Under the pieces are notes generated by a model. The model made no database searches, was not told the DNA's origin, and saw nothing but the letters and a program-made list of their open reading frames with translations. Made by a program: the position numbers and the translations under genes. This document shows, one piece after another, positions 11,109-22,528 of a DNA stretch of 64,000 bases; within the stretch, counting starts at the first letter, position 1, and each line of letters starts with the position of its first letter. Origin of the DNA: Hymenoscyphus infarciens (lineage: Eukaryota > Ascomycota > Leotiomycetes > Helotiales > Helotiaceae); NCBI GenBank assembly GCA_001414345.1, contig LLCB01000193.1, positions 49,081-113,080 of the forward strand, written 5' to 3'.

Positions 11109-12139
11109 GTTTCTTGAGAGAGGGTGGATTGCGTTGAAGTGGAATTTTCATAGGCAGATGAGAATTCAGAGCGAGTTCTTGTTTAGTATTCTTCACCACT
11201 GGCGCTCCTTGATGCGAATGAAACGCGACTTGTGGTGAGGCTGAAATTTAGCGCGTCCCGTCACCTCCAGTACATCACGTGAATGAAGCTTAATGCTCCC
11301 CCAGCCCAAGCCCTTTTTCTGGGACGCACAGCACAGCTTGAGCTCTATTCATCCATCAACTCCTCCATCCATCTTTCTTCTACCTGACCCCGCGCTTTTC
11401 TCTTCTTGACCTTCTTACAGCTTCCCCGCCCACCGGCACCGACACCGTCACCGTCACCGTCGCCCACTGACTGCAGGCTCCGACGCGATCCCCTCATCCT
11501 CTCCCTCCCTCTGCTGCCATTGTCCCCCTCCCGAAACAAAGCAGAAACACAGCAAGCAAACACTCATCAGGACAGAACTCTCGCACATACACTCGCATAC
11601 TCCGATACCGACACCGACACCTACACCTACAGTACACCGCCGCCTGTAGAAGAGAAGAGAGACAGCGAACTCGTGTCGTTGAAGGACCTAAAAAGGTTTG
11701 AGGAAAGGTCTCTACTACTACTGCTGCTGCTTCTTCTTCCCAGGGGATTTGGGGATTTCAATCAATCACCCACCTGCTTCCACATCCACCTCCACCTCCA
11801 CCTTCATCAACCACTTCACCTCCTCCACTGCTCGTCTCGTCATCCTCATCGCGCCCTCAACCTCCTTCCCACCCTCTCCCGCAGAATATTTCTCAAGACC
11901 TGTCTCTTGTCTTCTGTCTTCGCAACACCTCCCCGTCCCCTATCTACGACCTCATTCCCTCTTCAGCATCCCCGTTTGTCAATAGCACAGGCTCTCCCTT
12001 CCGATCACCAACACCAGCACGTTTTCTTTCGAAGAACTCCCTAGGTGTACATAAAATCGATCAATCCAAAACTTGTTTCCGACCTCCTTCCCGATAAACC
12101 TTCTCCAATCTGAAGTGAAGAGATTAACCCATAGCAAAT
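11109..12139 (+). promoter_or_regulatory. Divergent promoter and long pyrimidine-rich leader of the KH gene
   Basis: Between the CENP-K-like start (11108, minus) and the KH gene start (12140, plus). From about 11340 the plus strand is C/T-rich with runs of CCACC, CCTCC and hexamer-like CCGACACC/CCGTCACC words, which is usual for long fungal 5' leaders. Open frames inside it (for example about 11406-12044) are Pro/Ser/Leu-rich translations of this bias and start with TTG, so I do not call them genes. Confidence 0.5.
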
Positions 12140-13645
12140 ATGTCTGCCACTCCACCACCAACCACAGCTCCGACCCAGTCGACCAAGAGACCCCTTGAAG
12201 ATCCATCCTCGCCTTCAGCTCCCAACGATCAACCTGAAGCCAAGAGACCTGCGCTGGACAAGATTGTCAAGGGCGAGGAAGAAGAGCCAAAAACTGCACC
12301 AGCACCCGTCGAATTGCCAGTTGTCACCTCGTCACCAGAAAAGAAGGAGCCAACCAATGGAGTCAAGCCAGAAGTCAAGGATGAGCAAGGCGATACTGTC
12401 GTGCCTGACGCTGCACCTCAATCAATTGAGACCACAATCACCTCCAACAGAGAGAACTCTGCGAGCTCTACTCTGCCACACGATGAGAGTGCCTGGATTC
12501 ATATCAGAGCTGTCATCACCAGTGCTGAAGCTGCCACAGTGATCGGCAAAGGAGGTGAGAATGTCTCTCTCATCCGCAAGATGTCAAACGCAAAATGCAC
12601 AGTCAGCGATTACCAGAAGGGAGCTGTTGAGAGAATCTTGACTGTCAGTGGTGTTGTGGATGCAGCAGCAAAGGTATGTAAATTGTATCCCAATCATTGA
12701 ATCAGGCTGACCTTTTAGGCTTTTGGTTTGATCATCAGAACACTCAACAATGAGCCCCTCGAGTCTGCATCCAGCAGTCAATCCAAAACCTACCCCCTCC
12801 GACTACTCATTCCTCATATTCTCATCGGCTCAATCATTGGCAAGGGAGGGGTTAGAATCAGAGAGATCCAAGAAGCTTCGGGTGCTCGTCTGAATGCTTC
12901 GGATTCCTGCTTGCCGCTATCCACCGAGCGATCACTCGTCGTTCTTGGTGTTGCTGATGCAGTTCACATTGCCACCTACTACGTAGGCAGCACTCTTTTC
13001 GAGCAACTTTCAGAGAGATTTGGGGGCCCAGCTGCTTCTGCTTACGCTTCTCGAAGTGGTGGACCCGCTGGTGTCGTTCCTGGTGGTATGCAAGTAGTAC
13101 CATATGTCCCTCAACCAGCCGGAGGAAACTATGGACACCCTGACAACCACAGAGGCCGTATGGATCGTGGACATCACACACCTGCACAAGCTTATGGTCA
13201 ACCATACGCACAACAACCCCCTCAGCAACAGCAACCAGCTCAGCCAATGCACTATGGTGGATCACCAGCCGTTGCAGGAGGCTACGGAGGTGTTGGACCC
13301 CAGCAGCCACAACACCCTGGTCAACCCGGACCTCAATCCCACGCTGGCCCACCCGCACAGCCAATGCAAGGCCTCGTCCCTGGACAACCATTAACCCAAC
13401 AAATCTTCATTCCAAACGACATGGTTGGAGCCATCATTGGTAAGGGTGGAGCTAAGATCAACGAGATCCGACAGCTCAGTGGAAGTGTCATCAAGATCAA
13501 TGAGCCTCAGGATAACAGCAACGAGCGATTGGTTACTATCACCGGCACACAAGAGTGCAACCAAATGGCTCTCTACATGCTGTATTCTAGACTTGGTTCG
13601 AAATTCCCCTCCTTCCGACCACCACGAGTAATTACTAACACATGA
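12140..13645 (+). CDS. rnc1: RNA-binding protein with three KH domains (PBP2/Hek2/Rnc1 type)
   Basis: Exons 12140-12673 and 12719-13645 join in frame (AAAG/gtatgt..tttag/GC) to give 486 aa. KH1 lies at about residues 117-190 with the loop VIGKGGENV. KH2 lies at about 205-280 with IIGKGGVRI. KH3 lies near the C-terminus with IIGKGGAKI. All three keep the GXXG loop that holds single-stranded RNA. The linker between KH2 and KH3 is rich in Gly, Pro and Gln. The N-terminal 115 residues are acidic and disordered-looking. This arrangement matches yeast PBP2/HEK2 and fission yeast Rnc1, which bind mRNAs and affect stability, localisation and telomeric silencing. The intron interrupts KH1, close to its last helix. 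The exact orthologue is not resolved. Confidence 0.9.
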
Positions 13646-15397
13646 CCCACAGAGAGCGAGAAACATCGCATCTGATCTGATATACTTGGGACGAAGAAGA
13701 AAGCGCACAATATAATATCACGCCATGACCACAGAAATCATAATTTGTTCTACCCCTTCCAGTCGCTGATTGGGAGATTTTCGTCTTTTTTTTTGAGGTT
13801 AGCGGCGCATACAATGGGTAAATTCGGGGCGAAAATAAAAGCCAGTTATTGTACTGAGCATGGCGATTGGGGTATCATCATTGCTCTGTTTTGCCTTTTT
13901 CTCGCGTGTGTTCTTTTGGGAATGGAAATGAACCGGGATATTCTTCATTTTTTTCTCTTCGAGGTCCATGTATTCAGATATCAGATAGTTTGATGAATAC
14001 GTTCTTGACATACCTTTCTTGCCTTGTTCTTGAGTGATTTTTGAGGGGTATATGCTGATAGAGATAGAATTTGCTCTTGAACTTATTTGCAAGAAGTTTC
14101 TTGATTGCTAGACTACATATTTTCAAAAGTGCTTGAAGCTCGAACGCCCGAGTTTATACGTATTAAGGCTCTGACAGGATGGATTCTAACTCTACCAAGC
14201 ATTATTTTTATCTTGGTACTAAGTTGCTAGAGTGAGCCAACCCCGAGGTTTTTTCTTAAATTCTTCCAGGGTGACCCACAATCTGAGGAATCCTAGGTCG
14301 TGGAATGACAGTGTCTGTTCTGCGTGACTTCATCTTAGCACAAGAGCTAGGCAGAAACATCCTCGATTTGGAATGAGAATCTCTTTTGCATTACGTGAGA
14401 AGTTTAGTCCTTGAATTATCTTGTTCTAAAAGTTTGGTTTAAGGAAGTTGATGAAGGGAAGTCACGAGATTGCGAAGAGAGTACTGGATACTTTTCTAAG
14501 TATAGAATCAATAAATTGCAAGTTGGATCTCGTAAGGGCATAGAGTAATGGCTATTTATCTAAGTAACAGTTACTTGATGGGAGTACTGGAGAAAGTTTA
14601 GAATAGCTTTCTTCTTATAGAACAATAGTACAAATTTGTGATATTCTGAATTCACACCGAAGTGAAGAGGGAGGAAACCGATGCTTAAGTAGACACTATA
14701 AATGGGGATGTAGAGACTACTTTTACCTCGATGCCCGGGTCCTATATACCCCCTTTTTTAGCATTTGTGGTAGACTTGTAAGCTGCCGCAAAGTGGGCAA
14801 AAACAGGACTTTTGATAGCCTGTGAAAGTATAAACTACCACATACATTCGGGAATGGGAAAATAAAAATTGTAAGAATGAAGTTTTGATGTTGGGTAAAG
14901 CTAATTGTGTTTATTTGCCTGCAAATCCTAGGCATTCGAACTCCAAAGATCTTATCTCGCTCTTGACACTCCGCATGCTAAAACTTTTCCAACAAGAATT
15001 CGAGCCGATTCGATTGCTTGTGCAGTTCATCCCTTTGTTTTAACGTGTAGTAAGTTGTGGCTTCATGTCTGTAGAGTCTGTAGAGGGGAGACTGTTCTAC
15101 TTTGAGATGTACGAGATTTCGTACTGAACAAACGGAAAGAGACAGGAGGTTGAAATATATACTATTAATGGAAGGAGGATGCTTTCTTTTCTCTCTCGCG
15201 TCTTCTCTATTCTATATTACAGCGGCGAGGTCGGACAATATGAAAACACGCTCGAAATCTCATGCCGCACACCATTCCCACCCTTAATACCTCTCACATC
15301 TTGCCTCCCTTAATTATCATAATTCGCCAACAACTTCTCACCAATGAACCACCTTAATTTCGTAACATCAGCCAAAGTCATGAGCTGCCCATCCTCC
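13646..15397. other. Intergenic 1.75 kb between convergent genes
   Basis: Holds the 3' flanks of the KH gene (plus) and HEM14 (minus). T-rich tracts near 13780-13800 may be part of the KH gene 3' untranslated region. Small frames exist on both strands but none shows a domain or plausible start and splice context. I see no tRNA-like or repeat structure. Confidence 0.4.
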
Positions 15398-17348
15398 CTA
15401 GTCCACGTAGCCCACCACATCCCTCGCACTCCTGACACAATCACCAACCCCTACCCCAGCGAAGCTATTCCCAGCCACACTCAAATTGCCTCCAAACTCT
15501 TCGAGCACCTCCAAATACGCCAGCCGCATCCTGGCTTCATGTCCCACCGTATACTGCGGAATACAATTCTTATGCAGACCAACTTGAACAGCCGTAGGCT
15601 CAGCCGTAATACCCAAATGACGTTGGAGAACTGAGCGAGCCATGGAGAGACCTTCGGTTTCCGAGGGGTAATCACCAGAGAAGTGATCCCACCAGTGGCC
15701 TCCTAGCATGACTGTTACTTTTGTTCCGTCGACGGTGTCTTGACCAGTTATGCAATCGGAATCAAAAACAACTCCCAGCGCATGTTCGGGGTTTTGGGCG
15801 AAAGGAAGACCTTGCGGGATGAGGTAACCAAAACCGTGGACTGGGAGGAGGTTGGGGTCGGGGAAGTAGAGGTTGACTACCATTACTGTGACGGAGTGGA
15901 TGGATGCTAGGCTTGGGAGGGGATTTGGGTTGCTGGTTTTGACAACGGAGGCGAGGGAGGGACCGGAGATGGTGGAGATGGCTTTTTTGAAGTTGGTTGG
16001 GTGGCCGGTTTGTGTTGAGATCTGGGAGGCGAGGTTAGTAAATGTGGGAAGGGGAAGGGGAAGATGGGCTACTTACATTGACTTTTTCGGTGTCTCGGTT
16101 GTATTGGATGGATTTGACATTGACTCCTGTTTTGATCTGGACATTTGAATTTTTTCGTAATGAGTGTTCCAGCGCTGCTGTCAGAGTGACAATCCCGTCT
16201 TTGAACGAAAAGACACTTGAACTTTGAATCATGGCTAAGAGCTCATTATCAAATCCTGGTTTTTGCAATATCGAGTTCGTCAGTTGAAGATTTCGATACT
16301 CTCCGCTGGTTTTTAGGCCCTTCTGAAGTGAATCTGCCAAACCCTTAGTTATGGAGCCCCCCATGCCCTCGAAATCCCACACCCTCGGCATTACGCTTTT
16401 GACACTCAATTGGTTGATGTCTCCGGCATAGATTCCATGTAAAACCGCTGATACCAAGTTATCAGCTGCATCCTTGGTACCTAGTCTCCGTTCAAGGAAG
16501 GAGGCGATAGATTCATCTTCCAGGCTATCTGGTCGACGGGGAACGAAGTACTCTTTCAGACTGGCGATAGGTGTCCACCGTAAAGCCGGCTCTGCCAGAA
16601 CGTTGTATGCAATTTCTAGAAACCCTTGTCCAGGTCCAGGCATTTTGACCAAGTGATCGGGGTAGTAAACATATCGATTTCGAGCAGCCTTGGAATCCTT
16701 TGGCGTCAATACCAATTGATTCTTCAAATCAAGCTCTTGAATCTGCAAATCGCCAATTAGTCAATGTCTCTCAGTAGCATTTTCAGTTCCACAAACCAAT
16801 TCCAAAATCGTAGCTCCAGATCCCCAAGCATTAGCCCTCAAGGTCCTCGGCCCCTGTTCAAACAAAATCTCGCCCCCCTCAACCTGCACCCGTCTACTAC
16901 TCATCCATCCCCCCAACCTCTCACTCCCCTCGAAAATGGTAACCTTCGCCCTCGGTCTATCCCTCGTAAGATAATACGCCGTAGCAAGCCCCGTAATGCC
17001 CCCTCCTATAATCGCATAACTCCCCGTATCCCCCGCCATTCTCTGTGGTGAGTCTTGTTGTAAAGCCTGTGCAGCCTCAATATTCTCCACAACAGCATCA
17101 TTTTGTTTCTTGACAGAAGCATGATGTTCCCTTGTAAACCATTCCTGCGGAATTTCCTGTCCAATCTCATCAGAGGGTTTCCTGGGTTCATCGGTCTTTC
17201 CGCTCTTCACGAGGCGGGGACGCGGTTTGCTTTTGGCTTGTCGAGGGGTCGAGAGGCGCGAGGCTAGACGCGTGGATTTGCAGCCGGGTGTGATGTAGAA
17301 TTGTCGGAGGAGGCCTACTACGGCATGCTCTGGTATTCGGGGAGGCAT
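15398..17348 (-). CDS. HEM14: Protoporphyrinogen oxidase (HEM14)
   Basis: Three exons on the minus strand, 17348-16797, 16742-16077 and 16021-15398, all joined in phase 0, give 613 aa. The second intron is GTAAGT..CTAAC..CAG; the first uses the weaker donor GTTTGT. The enzyme oxidises protoporphyrinogen IX to protoporphyrin IX, the penultimate step of haem synthesis, at the mitochondrial inner membrane. Evidence: an Arg/Lys-rich N-terminus suited to mitochondrial import; the FAD-binding IIGGGITGLATAYYL at residues 113-127; FEGSERLGGW; LFEQGPRTLR; the central block with NRYVYYPDHLVKMP; and the C-terminal FAD block ending SFAGVGVGDCVRSARDVVGY. An upstream TTG would extend the frame, but the first ATG is at 17348. 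Length is normal for fungi. Confidence 0.93.
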
Positions 17349-18553
17349 TGAATTCGAGGAGTGCAAGATGCACTCTGTAGGTCGTTGGTGGTCACATTGA
17401 GAAGCTCGATGACACGATGTTGGTTGTGGTGCGAGCGAAGCTTACCCCTGTAAGACTCCGATTGCTTGCCCCTCCGATAAATCACCAAGCATCATAGGTT
17501 TTTTACGATTTGATAGTATTATGCGTGAATGCTTACCATAATCAATAAGATTCTTTACTAAGTTTATTATTTAATTTTGCCAGAAAAAGTAAGTAAATGT
17601 AATAAAGTTAATCCACGTCCAGGGTGCTATCTGCGGAGAGCGTAGATACCCCTGATCATCATTCCTCAGGAACTTGTGGTATGACAGCCTAGGACTTTCT
17701 TATACACGTAGCCCCCGATCTTCCTACGTTTTACCAGGAACAGCAAGAACGTATAGAACCCTACCACACAATTTACATGATCCTTGATAACTCTACTATC
17801 CACAAGTCTAAGTTCTACTTTCGCTCTATACTATAGAGTAGTATTAGAGAAAGAGAAAGATAAGTATAAGATACTAAGACTTAAGGTTCTTTAAAATACT
17901 AGGTTTCTTCTTTACTAGAGAATAGACTTTTAATAGAAAGGTAGATAATTTTTCCTACTTTATAAATAACCTCATTTTATAACCTTGAAATTTACAACTT
18001 CTTAGATACTTAAAAAGTGTTAAATATTAAGAAAAACCTTAAGAAAAAGCAGCTAGGGATACTCCTGACTCTGAAAACCCTACGAAAGCCTGAGCACATC
18101 ATTTTTCCGCCTAAGTTTATATTGTTTAACTTTAAATCTTACGCTAGCTTTTATTTTATCTTTTTTTAGACCTTCTTCTGTTCTTTACAACTATAGTCTA
18201 TACCGATCTTATGCGGAATAGGAAATGAAAGTAAATCTGATACTTTTACGAGAAAGCGAGTAAATTTAATACTTAACTGTTAAACCTTAAAAATTTATCA
18301 CGAATACATGAGGAAAGATTTTGCGTTGTGAAGCTGCCCCAGAGTTCTAAGCCCCGAGGCGCATGGGAAGAAAAGTCCATTCTAAACCTAACATATTCCC
18401 CCCGCCACTCCCACCTCAAAACGCACCTCGCTTTTGACCATTAAAAAGACTTTCCCGATGATGCCCTGCCTTAACTCCATGCAAAAATCTCCACTGTATC
18501 ATACAAATTCCGCGATATTCCCAACAGACCCCAAGACAAAATACGCCATTCCT
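17349..18553. other. Intergenic between HEM14 promoter and NAB2 3' end
   Basis: The HEM14 start side (17349 upward) carries its promoter. The segment about 17740-18300 is AT-rich with many TA steps, milder than the outer repeat blocks, and may be a short old repeat. No coding frame with a domain is present. Confidence 0.4.
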
Positions 18554-20146
18554 TTATGTAACCAATTCGACTGACGTCGCAGGCTCCTCCGGCTTGATCA
18601 GTTCCTCATCCTCATTATTACCATCCACAAACTTCCTCTCGCTGACGTGTTCCTTGGCCTCACCTGAAACCCAAACCTTATCCTCGAACTTTCCTCTCTT
18701 CTGGCCGTCAACATGCTTGAATGTGCATTTTGGGTTTAAGCAAGGGTTGAACTTGCACATGACTTTGCTATGGATAAACTTGCAATCCGGGGTAGTGCAG
18801 TCGGCTCCATTCCGACAAAGCGCAGTTGTTGGATGTCTAAACGGGCATCGATCGTTGGTGCAGTTGGGGTAGAATTTGCAGTCCATGGAGGTTTGGTGTG
18901 CAAGCTTCTGAGCTGGAGATGGATGTCGACCTGTGCACTTTCTATTCTTGCAAGCTGCGCCGAAAGTACATTCGTCGCTGACGTCGATGGCCGCTCCAGG
19001 GGGAGCTGCTGGCGATTGATGTGCAAATTTGCAGTCTTTGTTTGTGCAAGAAAGATTGAATTTACAGGTATCGTTTGGCGATGGTGGTTCGCGCTTTTCT
19101 TGAGACATCTCGACGTCCATGGATGAAGAAGGTGGTTCCGATGTTTGCGAGTGGTTTTGATGATGTTCTCCGTACCTCGAGTTCTGGGAACCTCTTCGAA
19201 ACCCGTTGCTTTGTCCTCGAGGATTGGGCTGAACTCGGTCAAAGAGCGATTTTCTTGGATGTTGATGCTGTGGCTGACCAAAGCCCATTCCATTGCCCAT
19301 GGGCATTTGCTGTCCAGCCATACCCATCATCTGTGCCATCCCCTTCATTTGTTGCTCCAAACTTTGAAGCATCGCCATCTGGTTTTGAGGGGACATGTTC
19401 ATCATGCTCATCGCAGCTGGGCTCTGCATTGGTGGCACTCCCATACTGCCATTTCGTGGTCCATTTGGCATTCGAGCTCCTCCGCGATTTGACATTGATT
19501 GGCGTGGCCCCGTAGGAGGTCCTCGTGAGTGAGAACTGATGCGCTCGTTTCCGCCGTGTGTCCGCACTTTGTGCAGAACATTGTCGTTGCTTCTGTCCAT
19601 CTGCCTTGCGAGGTGACCAAGCATGCGCTTATCTCTCGGGCGGTTGGCACCACCATCTCGCATGGATTTTGGACCCGTAGGTCTGCGGTATGTTAGTACT
19701 GGTGGGGGCTTGAGGGGAAGACTGAGGTCTGGTGAAAGATCCACCAAAGAAATTGCATACACATTGCCTTGTCCGGATTCCGAACTGTCGCCCATCTCGG
19801 CGTCCTGGGGTTCTTGCATTCCCTCTCCTTGGGCCATGTTTGCATCCGCTCCAAACCCCCCATTTCCGCTACTCAACTGTCTGTTCAGCAAATCCACCTG
19901 CTCAAACAACCATGTAGCAAAGTCCCTTGCTCCAGGGTCATCCGGTCCCAGGTTGAGAAGGTCGCCTGAAAGCTCCGCCGCGATTGCATCTTGAGTTTTG
20001 CCATTGACCAGCATGAGGATGATGTATTCGGCGAGTGCTGAATCGTCCTCCCCACCTGCGCTCCATCCTACCTCCACCAACTTTGGTTGAATCGCGGCAT
20101 TCAGGGCGTTTGCCAGAGGCGTCTCGAGCACGACCGCAACAGACAT
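18554..20146 (-). CDS. NAB2: Nuclear poly(A) RNA-binding protein NAB2 (CCCH zinc fingers)
   Basis: Single exon of 530 aa starting at the ATG complementary to 20144-20146. Residues 1-90 resemble the Nab2 N-terminal PWI-like helical domain that contacts the nuclear pore basket. A Met/Gln/Gly-rich middle with scattered RGG-like positions follows. Five CCCH fingers lie at 361-376, 393-408, 423-438, 444-459 and 464-478; the first four are CX5CX4CX3H and the last CX4CX4CX3H. This tandem CCCH set is specific to Nab2/ZC3H14, which binds poly(A) tails, limits their length and prepares mRNA for export. The tail is acidic. It lies in the same orientation as HEM14 about 1.2 kb away, with no sign of a shared transcript. 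Confidence 0.93.
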   Translation of the reverse strand: MSVAVVLETPLANALNAAIQPKLVEVGWSAGGEDDSALAEYIILMLVNGKTQDAIAAELSGDLLNLGPDDPGARDFATWLFEQVDLLNRQLSSGNGGFGADANMAQGEGMQEPQDAEMGDSSESGQGNVYAISLVDLSPDLSLPLKPPPVLTYRRPTGPKSMRDGGANRPRDKRMLGHLARQMDRSNDNVLHKVRTHGGNERISSHSRGPPTGPRQSMSNRGGARMPNGPRNGSMGVPPMQSPAAMSMMNMSPQNQMAMLQSLEQQMKGMAQMMGMAGQQMPMGNGMGFGQPQHQHPRKSLFDRVQPNPRGQSNGFRRGSQNSRYGEHHQNHSQTSEPPSSSMDVEMSQEKREPPSPNDTCKFNLSCTNKDCKFAHQSPAAPPGAAIDVSDECTFGAACKNRKCTGRHPSPAQKLAHQTSMDCKFYPNCTNDRCPFRHPTTALCRNGADCTTPDCKFIHSKVMCKFNPCLNPKCTFKHVDGQKRGKFEDKVWVSGEAKEHVSERKFVDGNNEDEELIKPEEPATSVELVT

Positions 20147-22528
20147 GTTTGGTGTTGAGAGGGGTTTCTGTGTTTAGGCGGCGAAAGGATGAGGGAGGGT
20201 TTTGAGGCTGAAGTATCGCGAAAAGAACTCGTAGGGGTATTCGAGTCGAAGGGATAGTGTCGCAGAGCTCAGATAGTGTGGTCTTTGTTGCGCTCAAGTT
20301 CTGAAGTGGCGGGTTGCGACGCGTTTTGGTTGTCAAAGAGAGTTGGGTTAAGATTCAGTGATAGGAGTTGGTGTTGTTCTTAGGAGTCTGAAATTGATTA
20401 GTCATAAAAAGCTAGGCTGGGAAATGGTCACCGCCACTTCACTACTGCGGCCTACACTATTTTCAGCCTCTTTATGATGAATGCCGAGTTACACCCAGGC
20501 AAACAAATGGTTAGCCTTGGGATGGACTAGAGATTGAAATTTTATCATTGATGGCGACGTATTCCACCATCGAAGACAACATCTTCAACCTAAGGCATAT
20601 TTTCAACCTTACAAAGGAAGACGTACAACGGAACTGTTGGTTGGAACTTTGAGAGGCGATTCTTACAAACAAACCCCAACGATAACTTCGTCATAAACAC
20701 CAACAGTCATTGCCAACTCCAACCTTTTCAATCCTTCTCCTTGCTTCGCGATGTCTCGGGACGGCGAGTTTTGACTCCAGAAAACAACACACGATGGACA
20801 GCTATTGGATACGCAGGTTGCCGCCTCCCGAGGTTGTCGTTACCCATCAATTTGTATTCTCGTGACGTGGATTTTGGTTCCGAGTCCGTTCTTGGGAGAA
20901 AGTCGGTGATGAGATGATACGGTGGGCACTGGTGTTATCGTTTGCCTACGTAGTTGAGTGAGATGAATTGTGAAAGCCATGAGGCACGACTTTAACCTTG
21001 ACGCTGGAGGAGCATTAAAAAGGACGATTACCTAAGAATATTGCAATCCCAATGGAAGCTTCCAATTTCCCGTCACTTCCCCGAAGGACGACGGGAGGTT
21101 GTGTATAACACGTGACCAGCCTCCTTCGGCACTCCGTTTGTCGATCCACTCCGTTGGGAAGCTGGTTGTTTCATCTCCCTTTCCATCTCATTCAACTGCT
21201 CTATTTCCAGAGTTCAACAACGCATCCTTTCGCCTTGGCAGATATATTATTTACGAACAGAACCCGGTCGCGCCCTGGTACGGTGGACAATCGGATCTAC
21301 CGCGGGCGGTAGACAGGATGCAAATCCCGGTTCAGCCTTGCATTAGTATTAGTATTTTCCGCATCTTCACGGCGGACGGGAGCAAACGGTTGTGGGCCCT
21401 TTTGGAATATGTGGAGACCAACCCCCCTTTTCCCCCTCTCTCCAATATGATATCTTTAACTTCCGCCGGTGCTCAATGATCCTGTGCGACGGAGGATCAC
21501 AGTCCCTCTTCCTGTCTACCAAGGCCATCCATCTCATTCAATCACCGAAATCAGTTGACAGCACTAAAGTACCAACAACTCCTGACAGCGGGGCCTCTGT
21601 TGGTATCTACTCCCTCGTAACGTTGCAGAACGCGAGAGCGGCGTTTTCTTGAAGATTCTTGCTGGATAAGGCAGAGGGAGAGCACTGCATCCTCTACTCC
21701 ACCAAGGGACCGACAGTACTAGTAGACTGGACGGGTTGGTCAGTCGTGGTCGCCTGCATGCATTTCTGAGCTGAGTTGACAGGTCCATTGGGCACCCGCT
21801 TCACGACATCGTCAGGTGTTGCTGTTGTCTCACCACACTGGGATCGATTGATGAAATCCGTTATTGGTAGTTGACAGCCGCATTGCCAGTCATCTAGAGT
21901 TTTGGCCTCTAGGTGGTGGTCTCTTTCACCGCGACCCTTTACCCCCTCTCCCCTCCCCTGCACCTCCTCACAGCCCTCAAGGGGGAGCTTGAGGGCACTG
22001 CAGTAGCCGTCATCATCAAGATTAAAAGATCTCCAACTCTAATTACCAAGCCCTGCAACTCAACTCAGCCTACTCGCGAGCTTCCATTCTTCATGGTGCA
22101 GTTGGGTGGGGTATGCTGGCCCGAGTCGGTCCTCCTGCATCCTTACATCGTAACTGTCTTTCTCTTGCTAGGTTAGCTATAACAGGGCTTACCGTGGTGG
22201 GACATTAAATCTTGGAATCTCACTACATATATCGCGTGCATGGCCGCCTCGTTAACCTCACTCACTACTTCACCACCTCACTCTCGCTTCCCCTCAACAC
22301 CATCTTTAATCACTACCCGCCAAGGTTGAGGAACGGTGACGAAATCGCCAAAGGACCGCACTATCCAGGTTGTCGTGACGAAAGGATTTAAAAAAAAAAT
22401 TAAAAAATTGCTTCGACTTTTCCTTCCTATTTCCATGCTTTTTCTTCCACAACACACCGCTTCAACTTGCGTCTAATTGCAATACAACACCACACTCATT
22501 CAGTCAATACGACTTCCAACTCGCCACC
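20147..22528. other. Intergenic 2.4 kb between divergent NAB2 and GH20 genes
   Basis: Serves as upstream region for both genes. It contains C/T-rich tracts near 21110-21250 and 21900-21990, and an A-run followed by T/A sequence at about 22389-22411, just before the GH20 leader. Small frames between 21100 and 22180 have no domains. No RNA gene or repeat recognised. Confidence 0.4.

Noticed and set aside
11406..12044. A 212-codon open frame in the leader of the KH gene
   Set aside because: Begins with TTG, is a translation of a C/T-rich tract, has no domain and lies directly upstream of a strong gene start.
15300..15400. Extra C-terminal exon of HEM14
   Set aside because: An out-of-frame open stretch follows the stop, but the in-frame end GDCVRSARDVVGYVD already matches the family's C-terminus and no suitable splice pair is visible.
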